Below, piece after piece: positions 7,623 through 17,095 of a DNA stretch of 64,000 bases. The DNA comes from Pseudomonadota bacterium (lineage in GTDB: Bacteria > Pseudomonadota > Gammaproteobacteria > Burkholderiales > Rhodocyclaceae), in contig JAFEDI010000080.1 of NCBI GenBank assembly GCA_018241725.1, forward strand, positions 62,001 through 126,000, written 5' to 3'. The position numbers and the translations under genes were made by a program. The notes under the pieces are model-generated. The model was not told the origin of the DNA. It made no database searches and was given only the letters and a program-made list of their open reading frames with translations. Every line of letters starts with the position of its first letter. Positions within the stretch are counted from its first letter, which is position 1.

Positions 7623-9488
7623 GTGAATAATCAGGATCCCCCCTCCTCCTCTCCGCTCAAGGCCATCCTGCGCTCCTGGGAGCGCTGTGCGGCCGACGGC
7701 CTGCGCCCCACCGAGCGCCTGCCCGCAACAAGCCAGCAGGGCAACCTGGCCGACCGCCTGGAAGCCAATGCCCGGCTGGTCGCCTACGCCCAGCCGATCA
7801 TGGAGCATCTGCACCAGCAGATCGCCCACTCCTCATCCACGATCCTGCTTGCCGACGACTCCGGCGTCATCCTGCGTTCAGTCGGCGATTCGGACTTCCT
7901 GGAGAAGGCCGCCCGCGTGTCCCTGAAGCCGGGACACTCCTGGGCCGAATCGGTGATGGGCACCAATGCCATCGGCACGGCACTGGCCGAACAACGCCCG
8001 GTGGCTGTGATGGGGGATCAGCACTACCTTGAACGCAACAGGTTCCTCGCCTGCGTCGCCACGCCGATCCACGCCCCGACCGGTGGCGTGCTCGGCATCC
8101 TGGACGTATCGAGCAACCTGCAGATCACCCAGACCCACGCCCAGGCGCTGCTGCAGACCACCGCCGAGATAATCGAAAACCGGCTGATCGAAACCGTCAA
8201 CGACGCAGCGGTACTGGTCCGTTTTCATTACCAGGCGGAAGCTCTGGCCTCGCCGCTTGAAGGGCTCGCCGTCTTCGACGAAGCCGGAGCGCTGCTCGCG
8301 TGCAATCGCCGCGCCGAGCGTCTGCTCGGGCTGCCCGATACCCTGCGCAACGAGAAGCCGCCGTTCTGGGACATTTTCGAGACCCGCTGGAACGCCGTGC
8401 TCGACCACGCGCTGCAGACCAGCGCGCATCCGGTCCGCCTGCGCAGCCGCCAGGGCCAGGAGCTGGTCGCCCGCGTCCTGCTGACCAATATGCAACGCAT
8501 GCGGCCGATGAATTCGCGGGACGTGCAGGCGACCTTCTCCCCGACCGCTCCGAGCGGCCCGACTCTCGACGAACTGGACCTCGGCGACAAGACCGTCAGC
8601 CACGCCATCCGGCGCGCCCGACGCATCCTCGGACTGGACATCCCGCTGCTGATCCAGGGCGAAACCGGCTCAGGCAAGGAAGTCTTCGCCCAGGCCTTCC
8701 ACACCAGCGGGCCACGCCGCAACGGCCCCTTCGTAGCGATCAACTGCGCAGCCATCCCGGCCAACCTGATCGAGGCCGAGCTATTCGGCTATACGGCCGG
8801 CGCCTACACCGGCGCCCGCGGGGAAGGCGCCCGCGGCAAGCTGCGCGAAGCCCACCAGGGCACGCTGTTCCTCGACGAAATAGGCGACATGCCCCTCAAG
8901 CTGCAGGCCGTCCTGCTGCGGGTTCTTGAGACCCGCCGCGTCACGCCGCTGGGCGGCGGCCCGGAGGAAGAAATCGATCTGTCCCTGGTCTGCGCCAGTC
9001 ACCGCTCCTTGAAAGCCCTATGCGAAAGCGGCGACTTCCGACCCGACCTGTATTTCCGCCTGTCGGCGATGAGCCTGTCCCTCCCGCCCCTGCGGGACCG
9101 CAGCGACATCGAGGCGCTGGCCCAGCGCATCCTGCAGGACGAATCGCCCCGGCGACCGGTGCGCCTGTCGACCACCGCCCTCGACCTGATCCGCCACCAC
9201 GCGTGGCCCGGCAACATCCGCCAGTTGAAAAACGCCCTGCGCCTGGCCGTGGCGATGCTGGGGCCGGACGACGACACCCTGGGCCCCGAACACCTGCCCC
9301 ACGACCTGGTGGACGACCCGGACACACCCGCCCAGCGTCCTGCAGCGCAGAGCCTGCGCGCCGCGGAAGGACGCCTCGTCGAAAGCACAGTGGCTCGCCA
9401 CAACGGCAACATCTCGGCCGCCGCACGGGAACTGGGCATCACCCGCACGACCCTCTACCGCAAGCTGCGCCAGCTATCGGCCTCGTGA
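7623..9488 (+). CDS. Sigma-54-dependent transcriptional activator, AcoR type, with GAYTGA loop
   Basis: Second enhancer-binding protein, 621 residues from a GTG at 7623 (no clear ribosome site, so the start is uncertain). The plan matches the first: RSWERCAADGL, GAF domain with MGTNAIGTALAE, a PAS-like region near 215-320, Walker A GETGSGKE near 346, Walker B LFLDEIGD, and a C-terminal Fis-type helix-turn-helix (NISAAARELGITRTTLYRKL). The sigma-54 contact loop reads GAYTGA (near 393) where the other regulator has GAFTGA; Tyr occurs naturally at this place in some active family members. It is divergent from the cytochrome c551 gene, with a palindrome and a -24/-12-like promoter between them, so that gene is the probable target. 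Confidence 0.9.
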   Translation: MNNQDPPSSSPLKAILRSWERCAADGLRPTERLPATSQQGNLADRLEANARLVAYAQPIMEHLHQQIAHSSSTILLADDSGVILRSVGDSDFLEKAARVSLKPGHSWAESVMGTNAIGTALAEQRPVAVMGDQHYLERNRFLACVATPIHAPTGGVLGILDVSSNLQITQTHAQALLQTTAEIIENRLIETVNDAAVLVRFHYQAEALASPLEGLAVFDEAGALLACNRRAERLLGLPDTLRNEKPPFWDIFETRWNAVLDHALQTSAHPVRLRSRQGQELVARVLLTNMQRMRPMNSRDVQATFSPTAPSGPTLDELDLGDKTVSHAIRRARRILGLDIPLLIQGETGSGKEVFAQAFHTSGPRRNGPFVAINCAAIPANLIEAELFGYTAGAYTGARGEGARGKLREAHQGTLFLDEIGDMPLKLQAVLLRVLETRRVTPLGGGPEEEIDLSLVCASHRSLKALCESGDFRPDLYFRLSAMSLSLPPLRDRSDIEALAQRILQDESPRRPVRLSTTALDLIRHHAWPGNIRQLKNALRLAVAMLGPDDDTLGPEHLPHDLVDDPDTPAQRPAAQSLRAAEGRLVESTVARHNGNISAAARELGITRTTLYRKLRQLSAS

Positions 9489-9541
9489 TCCCGGCAGGCC
9501 CGGCGTGGGATACTCGGGCTTTGCGCTCTCCGCCCACCACC

Positions 9542-9931
9542 GTGCCCTCCATCACTTCCATCCTCTCGCGCCTGGCGGCAGGCCTGTGCCTGACCGCCGG
9601 GCTGACTGCCTGCTCGCCGGCTCCCAGCCCCCTGCCGGACCAGCTCTCGGCCGAATTCCAGCCCGGCATGCCCCTTGACGACGCCCGCAAGCGGCTCAGC
9701 GCCCACGGCACCACCTTCTCGGAGAAGAGCGCGGCCGAGTGCCGGGCCCTCGTCGAGCGCAGTCCAAATGTTTCACAACTTCCGCCCGAGGGCGGCCCCT
9801 GCCTGTTTGGCAAGATTCCCCTGTCCCGTAGCTGGTATGGCGGCAAGAGCGACGTGATCCTGCAACTGGTTTTCGGCGCTGATGGCCGGCTCGTAGACGG
9901 ACACTTCGAACAGATCGACAGCCTGCTCTAG
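9542..9931 (+). CDS. Small lipoprotein of unknown function
   Basis: A 129-residue product from a GTG at 9542; the same frame is open far upstream, but that part overlaps the regulator gene and has no signal sequence. A lipobox (GLCLTAGLTAC) sits near residue 20, so export and lipidation are predicted. The rest (QPGMPLDDARKRLSAHGTTFSEKSAAECRALVERS) is soluble and not recognised. It lies 53 bp after the activator and may share its transcript. The start codon is the least certain part. Confidence 0.6.
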   Translation: MPSITSILSRLAAGLCLTAGLTACSPAPSPLPDQLSAEFQPGMPLDDARKRLSAHGTTFSEKSAAECRALVERSPNVSQLPPEGGPCLFGKIPLSRSWYGGKSDVILQLVFGADGRLVDGHFEQIDSLL

Positions 9932-9944
9932 CCCTCACAAAAGC

Positions 9945-9975
9945 GAACCCCGAACGGGGGGGACGTCCGGGGTTC
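9945..9975. terminator. Hairpin between convergent genes, probable terminator
   Basis: GAACCCCG and CGGGGTTC arms flank a 15-base loop, between the lipoprotein gene and the convergent cytochrome gene. No long T run follows, so termination strength is uncertain. Confidence 0.5.
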
Positions 9976-10019
9976 TCGGTACTTCATCCTTCACGGCAGC
10001 AGCCGTGCGTGCTGCCCGC

Positions 10020-10400
10020 TTACTTGGGTGCCAGCGTCAGGATCCACTTCACCAGTTTCTTGGCGTCGGCTTCCTTGATTGCAACCTTGTTGGGGGGCAT
10101 GGCCAGACCACTGACCTTGTCCTTCCAGTGGCTGCCGTAGGGGTTGGAGCCCTCGAGCACCACACGGGTCAGGAAAGTGTCGGCACCCGGCTTGCCCTTG
10201 TAGGCCTTGGCCACGTCCTGCCATGCTGGGCCGATCGGGGCCATGCCATTGGGGCCGGGCGTGCCGGACTCGATGGCGTGACAGGTCAGGCAGCCGCTCT
10301 TGCTGGCCAGCGCCTTCATGTCCTCATCCACCGCAGCGTTGGCAGCCGTGGCGACCAGGGCCAGGCCCGCCAGCAGCGCGGTCTTGCGTAAGGCGTTCAT
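10020..10400 (-). CDS. c-type cytochrome, class I
   Basis: Periplasmic monohaem cytochrome of 126 residues. The signal peptide (ALLAGLALVATAANA) is cut near residue 22. The haem motif CLTCH is at 37-41 and the axial Met at SGLAMPPN (Met101). The ATG is preceded by AAGGAGAAACAAG. It resembles the c551/c8 group but carries a longer loop (ESGTPGPNGMAPIGPAW). It sits in the quinoprotein region between the lipoprotein and the histidine kinase and is likely a further electron carrier of that system. Confidence 0.88.
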   Translation of the reverse strand: MNALRKTALLAGLALVATAANAAVDEDMKALASKSGCLTCHAIESGTPGPNGMAPIGPAWQDVAKAYKGKPGADTFLTRVVLEGSNPYGSHWKDKVSGLAMPPNKVAIKEADAKKLVKWILTLAPK

Positions 10401-10524
10401 CTTGTTTCTCCTTGGCTAAAAAAAGTCTCCACGCCGCCCGTTCGGCAGCCTGAAAACGTCGCCCGCACCCGCCAGTTGGCAGAGCGCAAGCGGGATCCCG
10501 GAATCATTTCGGGAAACACGGGCC

Positions 10525-11823
10525 TCAAGCCTGAGCCAACGGCAAAGGCAAACTGAGGCGAATCTGCAGACCGCCGCCCGGAGCATCGGTGAGCCAGCAC
10601 TTTCCGCCGGCCATCTCGGCGCGCTCGCGCATGCCGAGCAAACCGCCGCGGGAACGCGGCACCACCTCTTCAGCCTTGCCGACACCGTTGTCGGCGACAG
10701 TCAATTCCAGCACCTGTCCCTTGGTTCGCAAGGACAAGCGTACGCGGCTCGCTACGCTGTGGCGCAGCACATTGGTCAGGGCTTCCTGCAGCGTACGGTA
10801 AAGCGCAAGGCCGGCATGGGGCTCCAGCGGCGGCAGGGACGGCGGGAACTCAGCCTCGATGCCGATCTCCGGCACCCGGCCACGCCAGCCGCGGACGAGG
10901 TCATTGAGGGCGTCGACCATCTGCAGACCTTCGAGGCCATGGGGACGTAGCTGGGACAGCAGGTTGCGCACCTGAGCCAGCATCCCGTTGGTCTGGCTGC
11001 GGATGTCGCCGGCGATCATTGCGAGTTGTGCCGGCTCGGCACGGCCGGCCTGACGCTCGATGTAGGCCGCCGAAACATTTACCGCCGTCAGCGCCTGTCC
11101 CAGTTCGTCATGGAGCTCCCGGGCCAGTTCCCTGCGCTCGCTCTCCTGCAGTTCCAGCAATTGGCGGGCGAGCAGCTGACGTGCCGCCCGCGACTCCGCC
11201 AGTTCGCCAGACAGGGTTTCGATGGCCTGGGCGATACTGGCGAACTCCTTCAACTGAAAGGGCGGCAGGCGTACCTGCTCTTCCCCGCGTCCGAGACGGG
11301 CCAGTCCCTGTTCGAGCAGGCGGACCGGTTTCAGCGCCCGATGGGCTGCCACCCATGCTACGACCGCCATACCCAGGCAGAACACCACCAGCGTCGCCAG
11401 ATTACGCACGCCGTCGCGCAGCACTTCGTGGATTTCGGCGCGGGGATCGGCGCGGATCACCAACACTTCGTCGCCAAGCGAAATACGGCGCTCATGAGCA
11501 ACGCGCCCGTCGAGCAGATAATCGGCAAGGGTCGCCAGCAGGCCCGCTGGAGCAGGCGCGGCAACCCCCTGCTCCAAATTGGAGCGCTCCACGGACACCG
11601 CAACGTGCCGCAACTGACCACCCGCCAGCAACTCACGCAACTCACTCGCCCGGTGCCCCGGCGCGGTCCCGACAGCCAGGATCACGTCCGCCAGACGGGT
11701 CGAGGCTTCCATTTCCTCGGCCACGTCCTGCTGCAGGGCCAGCCCGACCCACGCCACGGCCGCGACCGACAAGGCCAGCGCAAAGCCCAGCACGTATCCG
11801 AAAAGTCTCCAGCGCAAATCCAT
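10525..11823 (-). CDS. Orphan sensor histidine kinase, NarL/HisKA_3 type
   Basis: Membrane sensor kinase of 432 residues, taking the ATG at 11823 with AAGGAGA upstream (MDLRWRLFGYVLGFALALSVAA) rather than the longer frame. A first transmembrane helix (about 8-30) and a second (about 140-160) enclose a periplasmic sensor; a HAMP-like linker follows, then the phosphoacceptor motif ELARELHDELGQALT and an ATPase part with LYRTLQEALTNVLRH, ADNGVG and GLLGMRERA. Kinases of this type pair with NarL/LuxR-type regulators, and none is adjacent. Position beside cytochromes and PQQ-accessory genes suggests a link to alcohol sensing, as with ExaD-type kinases, but that is inference. Confidence 0.85.
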   Translation of the reverse strand: MDLRWRLFGYVLGFALALSVAAVAWVGLALQQDVAEEMEASTRLADVILAVGTAPGHRASELRELLAGGQLRHVAVSVERSNLEQGVAAPAPAGLLATLADYLLDGRVAHERRISLGDEVLVIRADPRAEIHEVLRDGVRNLATLVVFCLGMAVVAWVAAHRALKPVRLLEQGLARLGRGEEQVRLPPFQLKEFASIAQAIETLSGELAESRAARQLLARQLLELQESERRELARELHDELGQALTAVNVSAAYIERQAGRAEPAQLAMIAGDIRSQTNGMLAQVRNLLSQLRPHGLEGLQMVDALNDLVRGWRGRVPEIGIEAEFPPSLPPLEPHAGLALYRTLQEALTNVLRHSVASRVRLSLRTKGQVLELTVADNGVGKAEEVVPRSRGGLLGMRERAEMAGGKCWLTDAPGGGLQIRLSLPLPLAQA

Positions 11824-11957
11824 TTGCGTCTCCTTATATTCCCTTTGGGGTAGGAAACAGCAAGGCATGTGCCAGTTGCAGCTAGTAACACCCGCCACCA
11901 CACGGACAAAGGGGATCGGCGATAATCGTCGGCCTTCCCGATCTGTTTGCCATAGCC

Positions 11958-12488
11958 TTGACCCGTCCTATCATCCGTCGTGCCCGGCGTGACGACCTGA
12001 ACGCCATCCTGCAGATCCAGGCCCGCTGCTACACCGCCATCGTTCCCGAATCGCCGTGCTCGATGGGCGCCAAGCTGGCCGCCGCACCCGGCAGCTGTTT
12101 CGTCGCCAGCCGGGCCGACGGCGTGCCGGTCGCCTACCTGCTGGCGCTGCCCTGGCGCTTCGACAACCCGCCGCATCTGGACGCCCAGACCTGCCAGCCG
12201 CCAGCCGATGCCGACACGCTCCACCTGCACGATCTCGCCGTGATCCCCGAAGCCCGCGGTAGCGGAGCAGCCGACGCCCTCGTCGACGCCTTCATGGCGG
12301 CCCTCGTCGCCAGCCGCCTCGGGCGCGCCAGCCTGATCGCCATCCAGGGCTCGGCCGGCTGGTGGGCGCGTCACGGTTTCGAAGCGGTGACGGCCACGCC
12401 GGCGCTGGCCGAACACCTGGCCGGCTATGGCCCCGACGCCCGTTACATGCGCCTGCTGCAGCCCAGCGGCATCCAGCCCCCATACTAG
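11958..12488 (+). CDS. GNAT-family N-acetyltransferase
   Basis: Cytosolic acetyl-CoA-dependent acyltransferase of 176 residues beginning at a TTG (TRPIIRRARRDDLNAILQIQ, the usual GNAT opening). The acetyl-CoA loop appears as LHDLAVIPEARGSGAADALV, and the C-terminal WWARHGFEAV is also typical. The substrate is unknown. It lies divergent from the histidine kinase and 16 bp ahead of cti, so the two may be co-transcribed. Confidence 0.8.
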   Translation: MTRPIIRRARRDDLNAILQIQARCYTAIVPESPCSMGAKLAAAPGSCFVASRADGVPVAYLLALPWRFDNPPHLDAQTCQPPADADTLHLHDLAVIPEARGSGAADALVDAFMAALVASRLGRASLIAIQGSAGWWARHGFEAVTATPALAEHLAGYGPDARYMRLLQPSGIQPPY

Positions 12489-12504
12489 ATCTCCCCCGAA
12501 GCCC

Positions 12505-14847
12505 ATGCGTGTCTTCTTCGGCCTTGCCCTGCTCGTCCTCGCGGGCTGTACCACCGTTGTCGCCAAGGTCCAGCTCGACCACGAACTGGGCCGTCCCGAC
12601 CCGGCCCGCTACGACGCTCCCGCAGTGCCCGTCGCACCGGCTCCCGACTACTGGCAGCAGGTCCGTCCTATCCTGGACCGCCGCTGCGTGACCTGCCATG
12701 CCTGCTACGACTCGCCCTGCCAGCTCAAGCTGACCCGCTACGACGGCATCACCCGCGGCGCCAACCCTGACCCGGTCTATGCCAATGCCCGCCTGCGGGC
12801 CGCCAGCCCGACCCGCCTCGGCTTCGACGCCCGCAGCACCGTGGAATGGCGCGACAAGGGCTTCCACCCGATCCTCAACGAACGTGCGGCCACGCCGGCC
12901 GCCAACCGCGAAGCCAGCGTGCTGTACCGCATCCTGGCCCTCAAGCAACAGAACCCAGGCCCGAGTTCGGGCCCACTGCCGGACGAGCGCTTCGACTTCT
13001 CCCTCGACCGCAGCCAGAGCTGCGCCAAGGTCGAGAGCATGGATGGCTTCGTCGCCGAGCATCCCGAATGGGGCATGCCTTACGGCCTGCCGGCCCTCAG
13101 CCAGAAGGACCACGACATCCTCACCCGGTGGATCGAGGCCGGCGCGCCCTACACGCCGCGCCCGGCACCGCGGCCGGCGGTACAGGCCCACGTGGCTGAA
13201 TGGGAAGGCCTGCTCAACGGCAACGCGCTGCGCGACCAACTCGCTGCCCGCTACATCTATGAACACTGGTATGTGGGCCAGCTGTATTTCGACGAGCAAC
13301 CGGACTACCGCTTCGAGCTGGTTCGCAGCCGTAGCGCCCCCGGCCAGCCCATCGATGTGATCGCCACCCGCCGGCCCTATGACGCACCGGGCGTCGAGCG
13401 CGTGTATTACCGCCTGCGCCCGCTGGAGGAGACGCTGGTCGCCAAGACCCACATGCCGCTAGCCCTCGACCCGGCCCGTCTGGCCCGTCTGCGGAAATGG
13501 TTCTTCGATGCGCCGATCGCGGTGACCAAACTGCCCGACTATTCGCCGAAGACGGCCACCAATCCCTTCGTCGCCTTCCGGGCGCTGCCGGTGGACGCGC
13601 GCTACCGCTTCATGCTCGATGACGCCCAGTTCACGCTGATGGGCTTCATGAAGGGCCCGGTGTGCCGCGGCCAGGTCGCCCTCAATGTCATCACCGACCA
13701 CTTTTGGGTGCTCTTCTATTCGCCGGAAAGCGAGGCGAACCACCAGGTCCAGGGCCTCCTCGACGCCACCCAGCCCAACCTGCGCCTGCCCGCCGAGGAC
13801 GACAGCAGTACCGGCATCCTGGCCTGGCGCCGCTACGCCCAGGCCGAAAAGGCCTACCTGCTCACCAAGGCCGACTTCATGGCGCGCCGCGCGCGCATCC
13901 AGCCGCCGCAGATCGGCGAACTGTGGGACGGTGAGGGCCGCAACCCGACCGCCGGCCTGACGGTGTTCCGCCAGTTCGACAGCGCCTCGGTGGTCCGCGG
14001 CCTCGTCGGCGAGCGGCCACAGACCGCAATGCTGCTCGGCTACCCGCTGCTCGAGCGGATGCATTACCTGCTGGTCGCCGGCTTCGATGTCTATGGCAAT
14101 ACTGGCCACCAGCTGGCCACCCGCCTCTACATGGACTTCCTGCGCATGGAAGGGGAAGAGAACTTCCTCACCCTGCTTCCGCTGAAGGACCGCCAGAAGG
14201 TGCTGGACCACTGGTATCGCGGCAAACCCGAGCACATCCGGGATTTCGCCGATGCCTCCACCTACTACCCGGGCGAGACCGGCATGCGCTACCGCAGTGC
14301 GGACACCCTCGGCGAGCTGTATCGCAACGTCGCCCAGTACCTGCACCCAGTACGGGAGAAACAGCTCGACCTGGCGGTGAACGGCTTCGCCGCCGAGCAG
14401 GTCACCCAGCTGCGCGCTCTCGGCAAGGTGGCCGGCCAGCCCGCGTCCCGGCTGCCCGAGCACAGCCTGCTGGTGCTGACCAACACAGATAGCACCATCC
14501 ACGTGGTGTCGGTGCTGCGCAACAGCGCTCACAGCAACGTCGCCGAGCTGTTCCGCGAAGACGCCCGCCGCCTGCCCGACGAGGACACCTTGAGCGTCCT
14601 CGACGGCATCGTCGGCGCCTATCCCAACACCATTTTCCAACTCGACGCCGACGAGTTGCCGCGCTTCGTTCGCGCAGTGCAGACCCTCGCCACCGACGAG
14701 GACGTACAGCACCTAACCCAGCGCTTCGCGATCCGCCGCACGGACTCGCGCTTCTGGGCCGTCAGCGATGCGATCCATGCCCACTGGCGCCAGGTTGCGC
14801 CGCGCGAAGCGGCGATCCTCGACTACAGCCGGCTCGAGAACCGTTGA
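12505..14847 (+). CDS. cti: Fatty acid cis/trans isomerase (Cti)
   Basis: Haem-containing periplasmic enzyme that converts cis-unsaturated membrane phospholipid acyl chains to trans, stiffening the membrane against solvents and heat. From the ATG at 12505 it has 780 residues, the family length. A lipobox-like signal (LALLVLAGC, Cys15) precedes the cytochrome c-type motif CVTCHACYDSPCQLK (Cys61, Cys64, His65), diagnostic of Cti. Other family stretches are RWIEAGAPY, YEHWYVGQLYFDE and YPGETGMRYR. The longer frame to 12427 overlaps the acetyltransferase and is rejected. The enzyme is usually controlled at activity level; no special promoter was noticed. Confidence 0.95.
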   Translation: MRVFFGLALLVLAGCTTVVAKVQLDHELGRPDPARYDAPAVPVAPAPDYWQQVRPILDRRCVTCHACYDSPCQLKLTRYDGITRGANPDPVYANARLRAASPTRLGFDARSTVEWRDKGFHPILNERAATPAANREASVLYRILALKQQNPGPSSGPLPDERFDFSLDRSQSCAKVESMDGFVAEHPEWGMPYGLPALSQKDHDILTRWIEAGAPYTPRPAPRPAVQAHVAEWEGLLNGNALRDQLAARYIYEHWYVGQLYFDEQPDYRFELVRSRSAPGQPIDVIATRRPYDAPGVERVYYRLRPLEETLVAKTHMPLALDPARLARLRKWFFDAPIAVTKLPDYSPKTATNPFVAFRALPVDARYRFMLDDAQFTLMGFMKGPVCRGQVALNVITDHFWVLFYSPESEANHQVQGLLDATQPNLRLPAEDDSSTGILAWRRYAQAEKAYLLTKADFMARRARIQPPQIGELWDGEGRNPTAGLTVFRQFDSASVVRGLVGERPQTAMLLGYPLLERMHYLLVAGFDVYGNTGHQLATRLYMDFLRMEGEENFLTLLPLKDRQKVLDHWYRGKPEHIRDFADASTYYPGETGMRYRSADTLGELYRNVAQYLHPVREKQLDLAVNGFAAEQVTQLRALGKVAGQPASRLPEHSLLVLTNTDSTIHVVSVLRNSAHSNVAELFREDARRLPDEDTLSVLDGIVGAYPNTIFQLDADELPRFVRAVQTLATDEDVQHLTQRFAIRRTDSRFWAVSDAIHAHWRQVAPREAAILDYSRLENR

Positions 14848-14869
14848 TCCCGAGCCGTCAGCCCATTAC

Positions 14870-14888
14870 AATAATGAGAACTATTATC
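14870..14888. promoter_or_regulatory. Fur box upstream of TonB receptor
   Basis: AATAATGAGAACTATTATC matches 15 of 19 positions of the Fur consensus GATAATGATAATCATTATC and lies 64 bp before the receptor start. Iron-dependent repression of the receptor/PepSY unit is expected. Confidence 0.85.
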
Positions 14889-14952
14889 AAATAGCCAGCC
14901 ACCGAGGCATGTTCCTAGGCAGCCAGCAAGCGACCCGTGCCCAGGAGCCTCC

Positions 14953-17085
14953 ATGCATCGCCATTCCGCCGCGACCGCGGCCTTCGTCCGTCATCCCCTT
15001 GCCTGCGCCCTTCTCGCGCTGTTCGCCCTGCCGGCCAGCGCCGCCGAAGACGTCACCCTGGCGCCCGTGAAGGTCGCCGCCCAGACCGACCAGGAGCCAC
15101 CGTCCGAACGCAGCGGCGCCTACACCGTGCGCCGCAGCCGCTCGGCCACCGGCCTGAACCTGTCCCTGCGCGAAACGCCGCAGACCGTGTCCGTGATCAC
15201 CCGCGCGCAGATGGACGACTTCCAGCTCAACAGCGTTAACGACGCCCTGTCCGCGTCCTCCGGCGTAATGGTCGAGAAGATCGAGACCAGCCGTACCTAC
15301 TACACCGCCCGTGGCTTCGACATCACCAGCTTCCAGGCCGACGGCGTCGGCATGCCCTTCATCTACGGCAACATTTACGGGGACATGGACGCGGCCATCT
15401 ACGACCGCGTCGAAGCGGTTTACGGCGCCAACGGCCTGATGAGCTCCACCGGCTACCCGGCCGCCACCATCAACTTCGTGCGCAAGCGCCCGACGGTGGA
15501 CCTGCAGGCCAGCGTGAAGGGCACGCTCGGCTCGTGGAACACCTACCGGCTGGACGCCGACGTATCCCGCGCGCTGGTGGAATCCGGCGCGATCCGCGGA
15601 CGCCTGGTGGTCGCCCGGGAAGACGGCGACTCCTACCTGGACCGCTACGGCCTTGCAAAGACGGTCTTCTACGGCATCGTCGAGGCCGACCTCGGCCCGG
15701 CCACCCAGCTGACCATCGGTCACAACGAACAAGCCAACAAGGCCCGCAGCCCGATCTGGGGCGCGCTGCCGATGTTCTACACCGACGGCACGCGGACCAA
15801 CTACAGCCGCTCCACCAGCCCCGCCGCCGACTGGGCCTACTGGGACACCACCTACAAGACCAGCTTCGCCGAACTCACCCACGAATTCGACAACCGCTGG
15901 CAGGCCCGGGTCGTGCTGACCCGCAACGACAACAGCAACAACAGCGCCCTGCTCTACGTCTACAACCGCCCCGACAAGGCCACCGGCCTCGGCGTGCTCG
16001 CCTACCCGGCGCGCTACGACGCCAGCAACCAGCAGACCCAGGCCGACCTGCAGCTCAGCGGCCCCTTCCGCCTGTGGGGGCAGGAGCACGAACTGACGTT
16101 CGGCGCCAACTGGTCCAAATCCGAACTCAACGACGCAACCCACTACGGACGCGGCATCGGCACCGCCCTGCCGGCCCTCGACAACTGGGACGGCAGCTAC
16201 CCGATGCCGCTCTTCGACGCGTCGGTGGACGGCAGCGCCTTCACCTACCGCCAGCGCAGCGCCTACGCCGCGGCCCGCATCAACCCCACCGACGGCCTCA
16301 AGCTGATCGGCGGCGCCCGCGCCACCCGCGCCGACAGCGACGGCATCTCCTACGGCGTGGCCCGCAACAGCAAGGCCAGCGACGTGACGCCCTATTTCGG
16401 CGTGGTGTACGACCTCACCCCCAACCTGTCCGCCTACGCCAGCCACGCCGACATCTTCACGCCCCAGTATCAGCTGGATGCCAGCGGCAACGTGCTGAAA
16501 CCGGTGGAGGGCCGCAGCAGCGAGGTCGGCCTGAAGGGCGAGTTCTTCCAGCGCCGCCTCAACGCCTCGCTGGCCCTTTTCCGTACCGTGCAGGACAACC
16601 TCGCCGAAGTCGCCGGCTACAACGGCACCAAGGCCTACTACGGAGGCATCAACGCCCGCTCACGGGGCTTCCAGTTCGACATGGCCGGGCAGCTCACGCC
16701 GCGCCTCGAAGCCAACCTCGGCTACACCCAGCTGTCGCTGCACGGCGACGACGGCGAGGACGTGCGCACCTACACGCCGCGCCGCCTGCTACGCCTGGCC
16801 GCCACCTACCGGGTGCCCTTCATCGAGAAGCTGAAGATCGGCGCCAACCTCAGCCACCAAGGTGACGCCTACGCCATGGCCGGCAGCGACGAGCTGCGCC
16901 AGAAGGCCTACACGCTGATCGGCCTGACCGCCCGCTACGACATCAGCAAGCAGCTGAGTGTCAGCGCCACGCTGCGCAATCTGACCGACGAGAAGTACCT
17001 GAGCAGCCTCTACTGGGGCAGCTACGGCCAGGGCTATTACGGCGCCCCCCGCAACGGCAGCATTGCGCTGGCCTGGACCTACTGA
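14953..17085 (+). CDS. TonB-dependent siderophore receptor (FhuE/FoxA-like)
   Basis: Outer-membrane receptor of 710 residues importing a ferric siderophore with TonB energy. A signal peptide ends at PASA near residue 32. The plug follows (SLRETPQTVSVITRAQMDDF, a TonB-siderophore subfamily marker; VEAVYGANGLMSSTGYPAATINFVRKRP), then a 22-strand barrel ending in the terminal aromatic SIALAWTY. The pattern resembles hydroxamate receptors such as FhuE, but the substrate cannot be fixed. The ATG follows AGGAGCCTCC. It is preceded by a Fur box and followed 10 bp later by a PepSY membrane gene, a common iron-uptake pair. Confidence 0.92.
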   Translation: MHRHSAATAAFVRHPLACALLALFALPASAAEDVTLAPVKVAAQTDQEPPSERSGAYTVRRSRSATGLNLSLRETPQTVSVITRAQMDDFQLNSVNDALSASSGVMVEKIETSRTYYTARGFDITSFQADGVGMPFIYGNIYGDMDAAIYDRVEAVYGANGLMSSTGYPAATINFVRKRPTVDLQASVKGTLGSWNTYRLDADVSRALVESGAIRGRLVVAREDGDSYLDRYGLAKTVFYGIVEADLGPATQLTIGHNEQANKARSPIWGALPMFYTDGTRTNYSRSTSPAADWAYWDTTYKTSFAELTHEFDNRWQARVVLTRNDNSNNSALLYVYNRPDKATGLGVLAYPARYDASNQQTQADLQLSGPFRLWGQEHELTFGANWSKSELNDATHYGRGIGTALPALDNWDGSYPMPLFDASVDGSAFTYRQRSAYAAARINPTDGLKLIGGARATRADSDGISYGVARNSKASDVTPYFGVVYDLTPNLSAYASHADIFTPQYQLDASGNVLKPVEGRSSEVGLKGEFFQRRLNASLALFRTVQDNLAEVAGYNGTKAYYGGINARSRGFQFDMAGQLTPRLEANLGYTQLSLHGDDGEDVRTYTPRRLLRLAATYRVPFIEKLKIGANLSHQGDAYAMAGSDELRQKAYTLIGLTARYDISKQLSVSATLRNLTDEKYLSSLYWGSYGQGYYGAPRNGSIALAWTY

Positions 17086-17095
17086 GGATCAACCC

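Noticed and set aside
9020-9541. Upstream part of the lipoprotein reading frame overlapping the second activator
   Set aside because: Out-of-frame with the activator's AAA+ domain and Arg/Pro-rich; the signal peptide and lipobox fix a start near 9542.
14887-16446. 519-codon minus-strand frame opposite the TonB receptor
   Set aside because: Val/Gly/His-rich shadow; the plus strand has a full receptor with plug and terminal aromatic.
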